Positions 1-12,419 of a DNA stretch of 64,000 nucleotides are shown here, one piece after another. The stretch is taken from the NCBI GenBank assembly GCA_950097015.1, contig CATNEN010000024.1, positions 1,386,001-1,450,000 on the forward strand, written 5' to 3'. The DNA comes from Macrostomum hystrix. Taxonomy: Eukaryota; Platyhelminthes; Macrostomidae. Below the pieces are notes generated by a model. That model worked only from the letters and a program-made list of their open reading frames with translations, searched no databases and was not told where the DNA came from. Every line of letters begins with the position of its first letter. Positions within the stretch are counted from its first letter, which is position 1. Made by a program: the position numbers and the translations under genes.

Positions 1-165
1 AGATCCTCAGGTTTGGCAGCTTAGCGTCTCAGATCCTCAGGTTCAGCAGCTTAGCGTCTCAGATCCTCAGGTTCAGCAGCTTAGCATCTCAGATCCTCAG
101 GCTTGACTGCTTAGCATCTCAGATCCTCAGGCTTGACTGCTTAGCATCTCAGATCCTCAGGTCGC
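1..165. repeat. 30-bp tandem array (about 5.5 copies, truncated by window edge)
   Basis: A 30-base unit beginning AGATCCTCAGG and ending TTAGCGTCTC is repeated about five and a half times with a few substitutions. The array probably continues to the left of the window. Confidence 0.9.
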
Positions 166-1136
166 GCACTCTGGCACACATTGTCATCGGTTGGTCATGT
201 GGCATCTCTGAACAAGCTCTTCTACTTGATAGTGTGCAGCCTGTGCAGTATAGAGAAATCCCTGACCCAGAAATTCCGCTTTCCAATTCTTCGGTGCTCC
301 CATGCTATAATGCGGTGAGCACTCCCCTTAGCTTCGTGACCAGGTCCGCCGCAACTTTGCTGGCGTCATGCAAATCAGTGCATTTTCGGCCTCCCCTCCA
401 GTTTTCACTTCTCCCTAATCACGCTGTGTCCGAGAGATTCCTAATTTTCCCCTACCCAACTGCCCTCATTTCCCTCCGCTCCCCTCTTATGGTAATGGGA
501 TGGTTGGTTGCATTTGTGTCTCCCAATTTTCTGCTCGGAATATTTTTTCATGGAGTGTGGTTGACGGAAATAATGCATCTGCTGCCGGAGCCTAGCGACT
601 GTGCACTATTGCGACTATTGCACGGACCGCTTGTTTGCAACTGGTCAAGCTATGTATATATAAATAAATGTTTATATTTGTGTGTATGGATAGCCACCAA
701 ATCTGAGCAGGAATACTTCAGAAATAATCAACTATCAAGCCAATAAATTGTGAGTCTGTAATCTTGTTTTTTTGGCTGGGATTGAGAGCCATTTCCGTTC
801 AATGATTCGCCTGTCTGTTCGTACCAGTTCCAGCCCGGTTTTGTTATTAGGGCCTGTTATCATCCAACGATTGACTGACTGCACGCTCGAGTGTTTTTTC
901 TCTCTCTTGATTTGCGCTTATCTACGAGGTGCCTGTTTCTTATTTGAAGATCTTGTTTGCCAATTGATATTTCTCGCATCGTTTGTTTTAACTGAACGTA
1001 CTGAGCCACATTTAATGCTTATGTTTACTCTAGAGTGTTTAATGGGTAGTCTACTAATATTTAATTGCAATCAGTGCTATTACAACTACTAATCCTCACA
1101 TTTTTTACAGTAATTTCCTGTTACAGTCTAAACTGG
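166..1136. other. Intergenic stretch, no supported gene
   Basis: Two open frames (170 and 106 codons) occur here, but their composition is ordinary AT-rich non-coding sequence, with no domain, no splice context and no recognisable motif. I see nothing else. Confidence 0.5.
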
Positions 1137-1713
1137 CCTGTTGGATATTTGCATCACCTGTTAGATATCTGCACCACCTGTTAGATATCTGTATCACCTG
1201 TTAGATATCTGCATCACCTGTTAGATATCTGCATCACCTGTTAGATATCTGCATCACCTGTTAGATATCTGCATCACCTGTTAGATATCTGTATCACCTG
1301 TTAGATATCTGCATCACCTGTTAGATATCTGTATCACCTGTTAGATATCTGCTTCACCTGTTAGATATTTGCATCACCTGTTAGATATCTGCATCACCTG
1401 TTAGATATCTGCATCACCTGTTAGATATCTGCATCACCTGTTAGATATCTGCATCACCTGTTAGATATCTGTATCACCTGTTAGATATCTGCATCACCTG
1501 TTAGATATCTGCATCACCTGTTAGATATCTGCACCACATGTTAGATATCTGCATCACCTGTTAGATATCTGTATCACCTGTTAGATATCTGCATAAACTT
1601 TTAGATATCTGTATCACCTCTTAGATTTTTGTAATACCTGTTCTAAGGATATCTGCATCACCTGTTCTAAGGATATCTGCATCACCTGTTCTAAGGATAT
1701 CTGCATCACCTGT
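1137..1713. repeat. 20-bp tandem array, TTAGATATCTGCATCACCTG type
   Basis: About 24 copies of a 20-base unit, TTAGATATCTGCATCACCTG, run to about 1630. They are followed by three copies of a lengthened 24-base variant that inserts TCTAAGG before ATATCTGCATCACCTG. Point variants (GTATCACC, GCACCACC) are interspersed. The unit shares GATATCT with the arrays at 6106 and 10810. Confidence 0.92.
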
Positions 1714-2682
1714 TTGATATCATAATTATGTGAAATTTATCTAGCTACATCACCTGTTATATATGTGGATCATCTGCCACTTCTGCGCCTAACCTAGGCA
1801 GCTATGCGAACGGACTTCTAGCCTTGTTTATTTCAATCAGTTTTTTGGGCCCCTTTTTGCTGTAGCTTTTTGCTGTAATTTTCGTTTGTGTTTTCGTTGC
1901 TAACAGTGTGGCTCAGAAATACTGTAATTATTTGTGCAGGTATTCGTCAATTTAATGTAGCAAACGGGGCCACTGAGGCCCCACTAATTAGCTACTCTTC
2001 TTTTGGCGCTTTCATGACACAAGAGTAACAGACCTGTAGCGGCATAGATAGGTAACTGCAACTTTCACGTGGACTGATACTGTGAAGCCTGACTCTCTTT
2101 AATGATTGCTGCTATGTAGGGAGGATCTGTAATGTAGGGATCTGAAGGTCTCTCTTATCCCCTAGGTGTCTTTCATGCGGGCCCGGCTTAGCAGACTTAG
2201 GAGCAATGTCCGCCTGCTCCTCTGCCTGAGACGCTGTCTCTGGTCTGGGGGGTGTCTTCGAGCCGCATTGATGCTCGCTCAACCTGCTAATTAACCTGCC
2301 GAGTCTGCTGCTTCTTCTCTATCTCAGTCTCTTCTATTTAGAGTCGCCATGTCGCTCTCCTTGTCTTTCCCCCCCCTTACTCCCTCTCATTCGCCAGCAC
2401 TGATTGGACGCTCTGCATTTGGTTAAATAAGTTTTGACCGCCAGACATAATAATGAAGGCAGTGGAGATGAAGAATACTTTTTTGTATCTTTTTCTGTCT
2501 TATCAAATATCGGCTGCTTCTCTGGTGCTCTACAGTGTTCCGATTATTTTTACCTCTGTTCTTGCGTCTGTAAGTTTGTACTCGTATTAGCGGTCATTTG
2601 AGATGTGATTCTGCTGCATCGCAACATTGGCAACTCCAAACTTATCCAAACTACAGGCCATCTGACAAATTTTTCCTGACAG
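1714..2682. other. Non-coding stretch upstream of the 2683 exon
   Basis: No coding signal is seen. The right end, with a pyrimidine-rich run and TGACAG just before 2683, reads as a 3' splice site, so most of this stretch may be intron of the gene whose last exon follows. Confidence 0.4.
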
Positions 2683-3382
2683 CGTTCCGCTGGTCACCGT
2701 GGCAACGGAAGCCACCGCCACCGCCGGCCCCGGCTGTCCGGCCAGCCCGCCGCTGATGCCACCGAAGCGTCAGTGCCGCTCTTTGTCGCTACGCAGCGGC
2801 CAGACTCTGGTCCGGCCCGTGCCGCTTCGACCGGCCTGTCAGCGGCTGGCCGCCGGCCTCGACGCCATCAGCCTCGCCTCGTCGCTTCCCGCCAGGCGTC
2901 GCCGAACGCCGAGCGGCAGCAGCGGCAGCGGCGCCGGCAGCGTCGGGACGACATCCGGTGGTGTCCGGCCTAGCGCCTCAGACACTCAACTGAGCGACTC
3001 CACGGAGGAGGCCATCGCCAACGCCGCGGCCGCCAGCGCAACCGCCCGCCTCCAGGCGGAGCTGCATCCACTGCCCAGCACCGGGCGCAGCTTCCTGGTC
3101 GGCCTGCCACGCATCGCCGACAGTTCACTGCCGGCAACGCCGACAACTCCAGCGGCCGCCACAAGCGCCGCTGTTGTGGGCAGCTTCGGCTACTTCGGCT
3201 GCGGCGATGCCGGCAGCGGAGCCGGTCTAGCTGGTCGGGAGTCGCCGACATCTTGGTCAGATCGGGCGCCGTCCGAGAGCAGCTGCGGAGGTGGCGAAGA
3301 ATCGCTCGACTGTGTCAGTCGCGGTGATAGAGACGTGGCCGGAGGTGAACTGGATGTCGATCAGATCGAGCAGGATCTGTAG
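2683..3382 (+). CDS. Terminal exon of a low-complexity nuclear-type protein, tentatively FAM53-like
   Basis: An open frame of about 230 codons has strong coding composition (GC-rich third positions, Ala/Ser/Gly/Thr-rich protein) and ends at TAG 3380-3382. There is no ATG at its left end. Instead a splice acceptor (TTTTTCCTGACAG, ending at 2682) leads into the frame, so upstream exons must lie to the left and were not found. About residue 25 of the exon a short basic motif, PPKRQCRSLSL, resembles the KRxCRSLS motif of FAM53 proteins (nuclear regulators; FAM53C binds 14-3-3). The rest is disordered, with Ser/Thr clusters and an acidic C-terminal end. The open reading frame is well supported. 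The family assignment rests on one short motif and could be wrong. Confidence 0.5.
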
Positions 3383-6105
3383 CTGTTGTCTCATTGTTTT
3401 TCTCTTGCGTTTTTTGTTGTGTTGTTTGTTTTTCACAATCATCCTACTGGCAAATTTCGCGTACAATTAGCTCATTTTCGAGCTTAACTAGCTTTTTTAG
3501 ATGCCTGGAATTTTGATTATAGTTTAGAAAGCTTTTAGATTCCAGATTTTAAAATCCTAGTCCGTAAGTGATTGAGGCGAAATGAATCTTTCTATTGTTC
3601 ACTTTAGCCAATCAGTTTATATAAGCAAGGAATTTTGCTCCTATGATGGCATGTCGCTTTGAAATTCCGGCTTGCCCTCAGATGTTTTTGTGGAGTCTTC
3701 AATTTGCTTGATCAGATTTTTCTCAGACTTGTGCCGCAATTCCATGAGCTGTCAGTGGGCTTTCTTTGTGCTCGCTAATTACTTTCTCTGGTAGTCTTTT
3801 AATTTGCTAATTTAAGCCTATAGCCTACCAATGGCCAAGTTCGGGTCACATTTATGTATTGTTTAAGTCTCAAACAACCGCTCTGCTTGTTTTCTAGCTT
3901 AGATTGACCATTTCTTTTGCTTTCTCTCTCCCATCCCGCCTCTTGTTGATGACTATTGTTGTTATTTAGTTATTTATGTGTCGCAATTTATCCCTCTAAT
4001 TGATTTAAGTCTACCTGTACTCGACTGATGATGCACGTTCCAGTGAAGCAGAACTCTCCGGCTGCTGCATTTCAATCCGCTCTCATTGTCATTTTCCTAG
4101 CAGCTTTATACCTGTTGTTCTGCGCGTTTAGGCCTTAGTCTAACTAAGACTTATTGTTTTCGTTTGTTTGTCAAGGTTAAAAGAAAAGAAGGCGGCGTTT
4201 TTTCCCTTTGTGGCTACTCGCAGTAGCGTGACGCAGCTATGCCCGTATTGTGTGCAATTGTTTGTCAATTTTTCGTTATTTTCGTTTTCTCAGCTACGAT
4301 CGGGAATTTCGGTAGCAAGTGACAGCCTACCGAATAGCTCCCTGATTGCTGCAACTGCTCGCAATGTCAGGGCAAAGAGCTAAGCCATGTCGAGTTTTAT
4401 CAATTATTCCATCATTCATTTCCAATCCCATTAAAAAGATATCCCCATCCTCATACTTTATTTTCCGACTCAGGGACTTTCATTTCGAGAAATTTATTCA
4501 CATGCCTCAACGAGGTAAACATCACATCCTCTTGCTTGCGTTCTAAAATTATCCCTTTGCACAAATATCCTATCTGTAGAATCAAGTACTTCTAGAAATA
4601 ACCTGTGTAATTTCTTGTGTCTCTGAAACACAAAGTATCTGTTCTATCTTATCTTAAATTTCTTCCATTTTCCAATATCCCTATAAGAAATTTCCTATGC
4701 GCAAACATCCCATCTTCAGGGATCTCACATTAAAATATCTCATCATTAAAGCAACATTTTTGTCTAATCTGTCCATCAATGTCCCCCAGCCTTTCACGTT
4801 AGCGAGTCCATACATCATTAATTAATAAACACCTTTTCTGTTTTTTAGAACTGTAAGATCTCCAGAGATTCTATATTACTCAATGCTCCAGCAGGTACTA
4901 ATGGCAAAATAGTTGCTGATTTGTGTGCTTACCTATTGTGTTTGTTCCTGTTACCTCCTCGTCATTATAGTTGTGATTACCATTTCTTAGGTCTCTAGTG
5001 TTCGTTTTTGTATTTAATGAGTTTTGTTTATTTGATCTAGTATTTGTACCGCCTGAGCTATTTGGCAATACCATATTATAGTTAAACGGAGATTCTCTGT
5101 TTTGCTTAGTAAATCCAACACAAATAAATAAGCTGTTGCTCTAGCAGTACTCTTGTTGACTCTGTCGCCCCATTTTTGTGGCAGTTTCATTTTCATAATA
5201 CGGCAGAATAAAAGTGACTTCTCTATTTTGCTCTCAGAGCTTTAGTCAGTCCTTCACACTGAGCGGGCTGGCAACTATGGGTCAAGTGGGTCGGCGACCG
5301 TCTCTATATTATCATAAACTGGGTGGCGCAACCATTCAGTGATTTTCACTCCCGAGTTATGGACCAGATGGCCAGCCTGCTCCCCTCTGAGCAGCCAGCT
5401 GAATGCCTGCGTGTGTATTTTTCCGTGACTCCAGAACTAAAAAAACACTTTCCAATCTTAGCATTGCTTTGGTTGCCAAGGCGGCCCTTAGTCCCCACAA
5501 TTAGCGCCGCAGTTGACCAGATTGCACCTGAGCTCCGGCTACGATGCAAAATGGAAAGTTGTGAGTTAACTCATACTCGACCCAACTGTTATCCCACCTT
5601 CCCCCACTGTCCTTCTGACCGCCTCCTGTGATCTTTTTGTCTCCTAGCCGCTCAACTCAACAGGCGGTCGCGAAAGCCGAATGAAAGTTTCGAAAATTTG
5701 CCCTTAGGCGCAAAATGAATGCAAGGTAGGAATTAACTGATTAAGGTTGGCGGCTGTTCGCGATTAATGAAGCGTTCTAAACTTACCTCGTCTTCATCGT
5801 TCATTGCGCTTTTGCCTTTTAGTTATTTTAGAAAGAAGCTTACAGAGAAATGTGACTCTCCTAACAGCTTATTGTTTTATTGTGACCTTTGAGTCGTTCG
5901 ACTGAGCTTGCTTTTTTATCTTTCACAAAGCAAGCAAGAAAGGAATAATAGGAGGAAGATTGTTCCTGTTCCGCTTGTTTGATTTTAGAACTCGATCTCA
6001 AATGTGAGTAATTTAATTGTACGCTGAGTACTTGATTACAGACTTCCACGCGGTGATTATTGGGGATTTGAAGTGGCGTCACTGCCTACAACTGAGCTGA
6101 AATTT
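3383..6105. other. Long AT-rich non-coding stretch
   Basis: The first part is presumably 3' UTR of the preceding exon. A 102-codon open frame at 5323-5631 lacks an ATG at its start, and neither it nor its surroundings show a domain or convincing splice context. Nothing else is supported. Confidence 0.45.
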
Positions 6106-6490
6106 ACAGGCCTGACACATTTCTTGATATCTACAGACATTTCTTGATATCTACAGACCTTCCCTGATATCTACAGACATTTCTTGATATCGACAGGCAT
6201 TTCTTGATATCGATAGGCATTTCTTGATATCTAAACACAAGTATCTACAGACCTTCCCTGATATCTATAGACCTTTCCTGATATCTACAGACATTTATTG
6301 ATATCTACAGACATTTTTTATATCGACAGACATTTCTTGATATCGACAGACATTCCCTGATATCTACAGACCTTTCTCGATATCTACAGACCTCTTGATA
6401 TCTATGGACCCTCTTGATATCTACAGACCATTTTATATATCTACTGACCTTTCTTGATATCTATAGACATTACTAGATATCTATATGCAG
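6106..6490. repeat. Degenerate 20-bp tandem array, ACATTTCTTGATATCTACAG type
   Basis: About 19 imperfect copies of a 20-base unit built around TTGATATCTACAGAC, with substitutions (CGACAG, CCCTGATATC) and length variants. It is the same family as the larger array at 10810-11600. Confidence 0.9.
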
Positions 6491-7697
6491 TTATTGAAAA
6501 CTGAATTTTTTAGAACAGACATTTTGTTGAGCGGGTTGGAGATATACAGGTTGAGTATATCTACAGGTTGAATATCTAAAGTTGTTTAAGCTTTAAGTGG
6601 TCAACTCATCCTTATGATTTATTACTAGCAAAATGTCAGGGTACCCAGGAAGTAAGTCAAAGTAAAAATATATGTGCCAAAGTGTGAATAAGGATCGAAA
6701 TTCGATCTATTAGTAAATGAGCAGTCACAAATGGAAGCAAATGACAGTTCGTGTGTTATAATTCAATGGTGTGACGCGTTTCGCGTGAAAGAACTGACAA
6801 AGATGGGTGTGGCACCTCAAGTCGGTGTCAATTCCTCCACTGCACAGACCTGTCAGTGTGAGTTGGCCTGAATAGTTGGGCTCTAGAATCTACTATTGAA
6901 GCGGAAATGGTGCATGCTCAAGCCACTGAGCCTTGCTAAAGTGCCACTGCAGAAAGAACAAACTCTACAATTTAGGCGACCTTTTTATGGCATGCGTGAT
7001 TGCCTTTTACCTGCCAAAAAATACAACCTACTGCTCAATACTTGCTGCCAATGCAAATAGAGCAATTTACCTTTGAACTGTTGTCCTGAATTGATTTTTT
7101 ATTTCAAATCAGTCTTGTCTTATCTACACTGGGGATCTTAAAGCATTAAATGCAATGAGGATCAAACTGATTGGGAGAATATGTCTTTACATGGGAATGC
7201 CAAAGCGGATTACAGGGGTGCACATCCCCAAGTCCCAGTGATGCAACAGAGACCGCGAAGGCTTCGATGAGGCAACGGGAAATTCATAATAAACCCTGAT
7301 AGATTCATAATAAAGTGAAGTGGTTTGAGCACAAAACAGCTCAAAACAGAGTATACAAACTGTCATTAAAACTTCAGACTTCGGCAATTAATACCTATGG
7401 CCTGTTATCTTTCAGGCCCTACAAACGGTTGCGTAATTGCCTAAAGTATTTGTGCAAACAGCTTGCAATTGATATTTGAAGTGGCTCATGTTACTAAACT
7501 TTGTATTTAAGATCAGCCATATATCTTTTATATGCTGCTCAAAGCTTACTACAGCCCAGTATCTATCTACATCTCATTGATCCTTTTTGCTTAACTCAAC
7601 ATGCACAACTGCTCAAGAAAGGAAAACAAAAGCACCAAATGATTTGACTTGATAATCGATAATCATCTTATTTACACTTTCATCATGACGCAAATTA
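6491..7697. other. Non-coding stretch
   Basis: AT-rich sequence with no supported coding or RNA feature. It lies 3' of the minus-strand HES gene. Confidence 0.45.
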
Positions 7698-7703
7698 TTT
7701 ATT
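7698..7703 (-). terminator. Poly(A) signal of the HES gene
   Basis: TTTATT on the plus strand reads AATAAA on the minus strand, about 190 bases past the HES stop codon, a usual distance for a short 3' UTR. Confidence 0.5.
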
Positions 7704-7889
7704 TACAGAAATGCAACGCATACTACCACTGGATGTACAAGAAATGTAAATGTTAGTTTAATTTTATATGTACATTATTTTACTCGTATCACAGAGTCGC
7801 TTATCGCAAAACAGATTACTAAATAAAAACTTCGCAAGCATATATTTACAAAGCCGCATAACTTTCTATGCAATTTGACCTCTAAATGT

Positions 7890-7997
7890 CTACCATGGCC
7901 TCCAGAGAGAATCAGCTTGAGACCTTTTCGAGTCACTTTTCTTCTGGTGTTCAATGCCTGCCTGTCGACTGTTGCCAATCTCTGCCAAGGCTGGCCG

Positions 7998-8031
<34 letters not shown>

Positions 8032-8375
8032 CCCACGGGCCTCGCTCCCAGGTAGGCCAGCGTCATCTCTAAGATGTCCAATTTTTCCAGCTTCTGCGCC
8101 CGAGCCGGCGACATGCCCTGGCCGAGTTCGCTGGACAGCAGCACTGACTTCAGCTGCTCCAGGCAGGCGTTGATGCGGGCTCGGCGCTTCCGCTCCATCA
8201 GCTGCTTGGCGACCTTGCGGCCCGGGCCCTGCAGCAGTTGGGAATCCTCCTCGACGTCAACGATAGCGTCGGTCGGTTGAGCTTCGACTGACTTCCTTCG
8301 CCGATGCCGCCTTCGCTGCTGCTCTTTAGCCAGCTGCTGCTGATCAACAATGCCGGATGCCGAATAGGTCGACAT
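7890..8375 (-). CDS. hes: Hairy/E(spl) (HES) family bHLH transcriptional repressor, compact, without Orange domain
   Basis: Complete single-exon protein of 161 residues. A basic N-terminus (RRRHRRRK, about 21-28) is followed by a bHLH domain (about 53-109): basic region KQLMERKRRARIN, helix 1 CLEQLKSVLL, then loop and helix 2 KLEKLDILEMTLAYL. A run of ten glutamines (about 116-125) follows, encoded by a CTG/CAG repeat on the plus strand. The protein ends in WRPW, the Groucho/TLE co-repressor motif that defines HES proteins. In the known family these are Notch-responsive nuclear repressors that bind N- or E-boxes. Two oddities: the proline normal in the HES basic region (KPIMEKRRR) is Gln here (KQLMERKRR), and no Orange domain lies between bHLH and WRPW, so the protein is shorter than usual. 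The ATG gives MSTYSASG. A TATA box lies about 103 bases upstream. Confidence 0.95.
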
Positions 8376-8477
8376 GATTCTTCTAGATGTTGAAGTGATT
8401 TAAAAAGTATTAGGTATAGTAATTGTTATTGATGTAGCGAAAGTGTGGCAATGAGATTCCAGACTCGATTTGAAGTG

Positions 8478-8486
8478 CTATTTATA
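8478..8486 (-). promoter_or_regulatory. TATA box of the HES gene
   Basis: TATAAATAG on the minus strand, 103 bases upstream of the HES ATG, predicts a start site near 8450 and a 5' UTR of about 75 bases. Inverted CCAAT motifs lie further upstream (about 8511 and 8553). Confidence 0.6.
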
Positions 8487-8679
8487 AGATTCGGACCCCC
8501 AAGACGTCAACCCAATGCGCTGCCAGGGTTTGCGCCTTCATTTCAGGCCTCTCAGCCAATGAGAAGAGAGCGACTGCCGACTGTGGCGGGCCCGGCCCCT
8601 CCCCCACCCATACCCGCCCGTGCGCCTTGGGTGTTGCGTCACCAGTCTCACCCCAGTGGACGGAGGCGGAACATTGCAT

Positions 8680-8687
8680 TTCTCACC
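8680..8687 (-). promoter_or_regulatory. Candidate Su(H)/CSL site upstream of HES
   Basis: GGTGAGAA on the minus strand contains the GTGRGAA core of Su(H)/CSL sites, about 200 bases upstream of the TATA box. Notch control would be expected for a HES gene, but a single 7-base core can occur by chance. Confidence 0.3.
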
Positions 8688-8704
8688 CCAGTCCTGGCAA
8701 TTTT

Positions 8705-9217
8705 CAATGGACTTCCTTAGCCTGAAGGCTTTGCAATGGTCCAACACGGGGTTCGGGGTGTGACTGTGAGGAAGTCGCGATCGTGTCAGCGCCTGCAACA
8801 CCTATCCATGATCCTGCGCCTGTGGGTGTTTTGTTTTCAATTACACCTTTGGAGTGATGGCCCAAACTAACTGCTGTTTTGAAGCTCAATACAGCCAAAC
8901 ACGCGCGCCTTAATTGGCATGATCACACTAGGTGTCCCGCGGGGGATAGAGGGGATTAATAGTCAGCTTGAGGGAGAGAATCTGCAGGAATAAGAAGTGT
9001 CGCCTCGTCAATCAGCTCTGCGATCATTGTGGGGGTGTTCCTACGAATTCAAAGCTGGAATTATCGGGGTGGCCGAAATACTTATTGTATACGTTTTTTG
9101 TTCCTCTTTTATCCTTAAATTGAGGCCTTCCATTTGGGCCGTGCTTTCAACGATTCCCACTGTCTCATTGTGAATATTTATAAACGAGGAGGTGGCCTTT
9201 CATGTAGGTCTCTCGAA
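8705..9217. other. Non-coding stretch upstream of HES
   Basis: Short open frames overlap here on both strands without consistent codon bias. They are read as chance frames in the GC-rich HES upstream region. No further feature is supported. Confidence 0.4.
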
Positions 9218-9418
9218 ATTTCAGAGGCAGAGCCAGACTTATGGGCACAGCCTTCCAAAGGCTGCGTACAGCTGTTCAGTCCGCCACACTAACACGGAAT
9301 AGGGGAATGGAGTGACTTGCTTAAGGACACTAATTGTCTCCTGTGGGCTGATATTCGAACTCCCGACCTCTCGGTCAGAACTCCAAAGCTCTAACCACTG
9401 AGCAACAATCTCCCTCAA
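9218..9418 (-). mobile_element. tRNA-derived SINE, family A
   Basis: Read on the minus strand, the element begins with a tRNA-like head at about 9415-9350. An A-box-like stretch, TTGCTCAGTGGTTAGAGC, is followed by a B-box region, GTCGGGAGTTCGAATATC. A tRNA-unrelated body with CCTTAAGCAAGTCACTCC and a small palindrome (CAGCCTTCCAAAGGCTG, plus strand) follows. Related fragments occur at 53625 and 59640. A true tRNA is unlikely because the arms are degenerate and no proper acceptor stem closes. Confidence 0.65.
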
Positions 9419-10809
9419 GGACTCAAGTTTATTGCATCAATATTAAGTCTAATTTTAGCTTAATAAGTGTCCTGAATCACATTAGAAAACTCAGAGCACC
9501 CATGACCCAGTCTGTGACTAGTTTATGACCATTGAAGTCTTCATTACTCTGGATTCTAGACCAGAAATTTAAGGAAAAGTACGGGCTGTCTTATCATTAC
9601 ATTTTCATACCCAATATGACCATGACTTAATCATTGGTCAGTGCGGCAGTGACCCTATATCAGTGACTTGTTCGTGGCTCATTGATTTTCAACTGCTCAA
9701 TAAATGTCAGACCTTTGGCACTCTTGGTTCGATAAAAGTTATACGGAGACTGTCGGCACTTCTTTGATCTACTAGGCTAGCAAGTCCACACCAGGGCGTG
9801 TAAAGCTGCCTTCAATCCACTCTCACATTTAGCCTGTTGCGCTCAGCGAGAATCGCCAACAACCGCCTTTGATGTTGCCGCGAATCTAATACCAATGCAT
9901 GCAGCTTTGTAAAACAGTCAGTCCAATAACTTTACAATGTGATTTGGCATAACTATTAGCGCCTGAAACATAGGCAGCATACTGCAGTATTGGCGGTTAA
10001 CATCAAAGGGCTTAATTATTCTATAATCAGGCTTACCTTTCCTGTAAGGCCTCTAAAAGATAAAAATGAACGAATACTTTCGTTTAATTTATAGCAACAA
10101 CAGCCAATGATTGTTTACAGCGTGTTTTGAGAGTGAAGACTAAATGTTAAAAAGTAAGATTGCGTTTTGCTTTGCTAAAAACCAAAAACAGTTGTGTTTG
10201 CTGGCGTATAATTAGCATGATTTTCATTAACGGGCAGGTACATCCGCACGCATGCCATGTATGACGCAATACACCCACCGCAAGGTGCTTCGAAATGAAT
10301 GTGCATTGCGTAATTTTGGGCGAAAATGAAATTAGTTTTTTTATCCCAACTTTCTTTGCTCAGTGTGGCAATACAATAGATAGTCACGTGTTATGTCTAC
10401 CTGTCTGACATCTAGAAGGCTTGTTTGTATATTGCCTCGCCTCTGGTAGAAAAAACTATCCGAAATTGCATCAAGACAGCTTGTTTTGATGAGTCTGGGG
10501 TTCCGGTTGGCTAATCTTTGATTAGATGCAGGAAATGTTATTTAAAAATCGGTATTATTCATTTATTACTTCTGAATAGAGCTGTCAAATGTTAGCTAGA
10601 AGTATTTTATTGCTCTGCCAAAGAATCTTAAAATGTTGTTAAAGTTTTTTTAACACCTGCCCGAAAAGAGTCTTAATAAAAACTTATCTAAATCTGAATT
10701 TCCCGAAAGGTTGAGACTTGTGATAATCCGAAATTTCACGATAGCTCGTATTAATAATAAAAACAAAACCTGATATATTGAAAAGACAGGACAATTTCAC
10801 AAGCTTCGC
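9419..10809. other. Non-coding stretch
   Basis: No coding or RNA feature is supported between the SINE and the next tandem array. Confidence 0.45.
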
Positions 10810-11600
10810 TTCATGTCTACAGACATTTCTTGACATCTACAGGCGTTTCTTGATATCTACAGGCGTTTCTTGATATCTACAGAAAATTCTTGATATCTAC
10901 AGACCTTTCTTGCCATCTACAGACATTTCTTGCTATCTACAGACCTTTCTTGCCATCTACAGACGTTTCTTGATATCTACAGACATTTCTTGATATCAAC
11001 AGACGTTTCTTGATATCAACAGACGTTTCTTGATATCTACAGACGTTTCTTGATATCTACAGAAAATTCTTGATATCTACAGACCTTTCTTGCCATCTAC
11101 GGACATTTCTTGCTATCTACAGACCTTTCTTGCCATCTACAGGCGTTTCTTGATATCAACAGGTGTTTCTTGATATCTAAAGAAGATTCTTGATATCTAC
11201 AGACCTTTCTTGCCATCTACAGACATTTCTTGCTATCTACAGACCTTTCTTGCCATCTACAGACGTTTCTTGATATCTACAGACATTTCTTGATATCAAC
11301 AGACGTTTCTTGATATCTACAGACATTATTTGATATCTACAGACATTATTTGATATCTACAGACATTATTTGATATCTACAGACATTATTTGATATCTAC
11401 AGACATTTTTGATATCTACAGACATTATTTGATATCTACAGACATTATTTGATATCTACAGACATTATTTGATATCTACAGACATTATTTGATATCTACA
11501 GACATTATTTTATATCTACAGACATTATTTGATATCTACAGACATTATTTTATATCTACAGACATTATTTTATATCTACAGACCTTTCGTCATGTCTAAA
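10810..11600. repeat. 20-bp tandem array, ACATTTCTTGATATCTACAG type (large)
   Basis: About 39 copies of a 19-20 base unit centred on TTGATATCTACAGAC. The first two thirds mix variants (TTGCCATCTACAG, TTGATATCAACAG, AAAATTCTTG), some of which recur in blocks. The last third is nearly uniform, ACATTATTTGATATCTACAG. This block structure suggests unequal exchange of multi-unit segments. Confidence 0.93.
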
Positions 11601-11699
11601 GACATTTATTGAGAACAGGCATTTGTTAAGATATACAAAACTTCAATGAGATCGAAAGACCCTACTTTATACGCTCGTATAATGTGCTTCGTAAGCAGA

Positions 11700-11990
11700 A
11701 ACCAGAAAAAAGTCGCTGCCTATTTAGCAACGCTTCCAAAAGCTGTGTACAGCTTTGTTTAGGCCATGGACTGGGATTTGGCAGCACCACCAAATTTCTA
11801 ACCATAGCCTATTCTGTAGTGCCTTGCTCAAGGTCGCAGAGATTTCCAGAGATTTGACATTCCGACGGGTGGCTTTGAAGTTCCGCCCAGACTTGAAACA
11901 AACTCGCCCTAGTCTTTGCAATGTTCCGTTTTTTTCTTTTATCTTACGGAATAACCCATAGGCATACACAGTGGGTGACATGACGCAATC
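11700..11990. mobile_element. Possible degenerate SINE-like fragment
   Basis: GCTTCCAAAAGCTGTGTACAGC resembles the CCTTCCAAAGGCTGCGTACAGC of the SINE at 9218, and GTGCCTTGCTCAAGG resembles its GACTTGCTTAAGG. No tRNA-like head is visible. Open frames on both strands here look like chance. Confidence 0.3.
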
Positions 11991-12419
11991 TTTCAGTGAA
12001 AGGACTCCGACAAACAGGCTGGCTTCAGATCCACATCCTGGCTCTATTTAACTGTTTGATTTAGTGTTGAAATTCCACTCTCGTATTAAGGAGTTTTATC
12101 TTCTTAGAACTGAACTTCTTACAATAGAAATGCAATCAACTCAAGCAGCTCATGGACTCTGTTAGATGCTTTGTCAAACGATATCCTCTTATCACAGCTT
12201 ACAGCTACACAGCTTAACTTAACAGCTGGGCGCATGCTATCGCAGCGGCTTATCTTAAAACATTCTCCTGTAAAGATCCCATCCTGCTATTTGTTTTATT
12301 TTTATCTCCTGTTCGCCGCAATTCGACTGGATAGCCAAATAGCCAGCAAGAAAACGCTTGTACTGTGTGTGACAACATACGAGGAGATGATGAGAAAAGA
12401 AGAGAATAATATCATGGGG

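Noticed and set aside
5323-5631. 102-codon open frame starting with GTG
   Set aside because: No ATG start, no family similarity recognised and no clear acceptor. A hidden exon cannot be excluded.
9350-9418. tRNA gene on the minus strand
   Set aside because: The A and B boxes are recognisable, but the arms do not close into a cloverleaf and a SINE body follows. The same reasoning was applied at 26583, 31322, 40255 and 60655.
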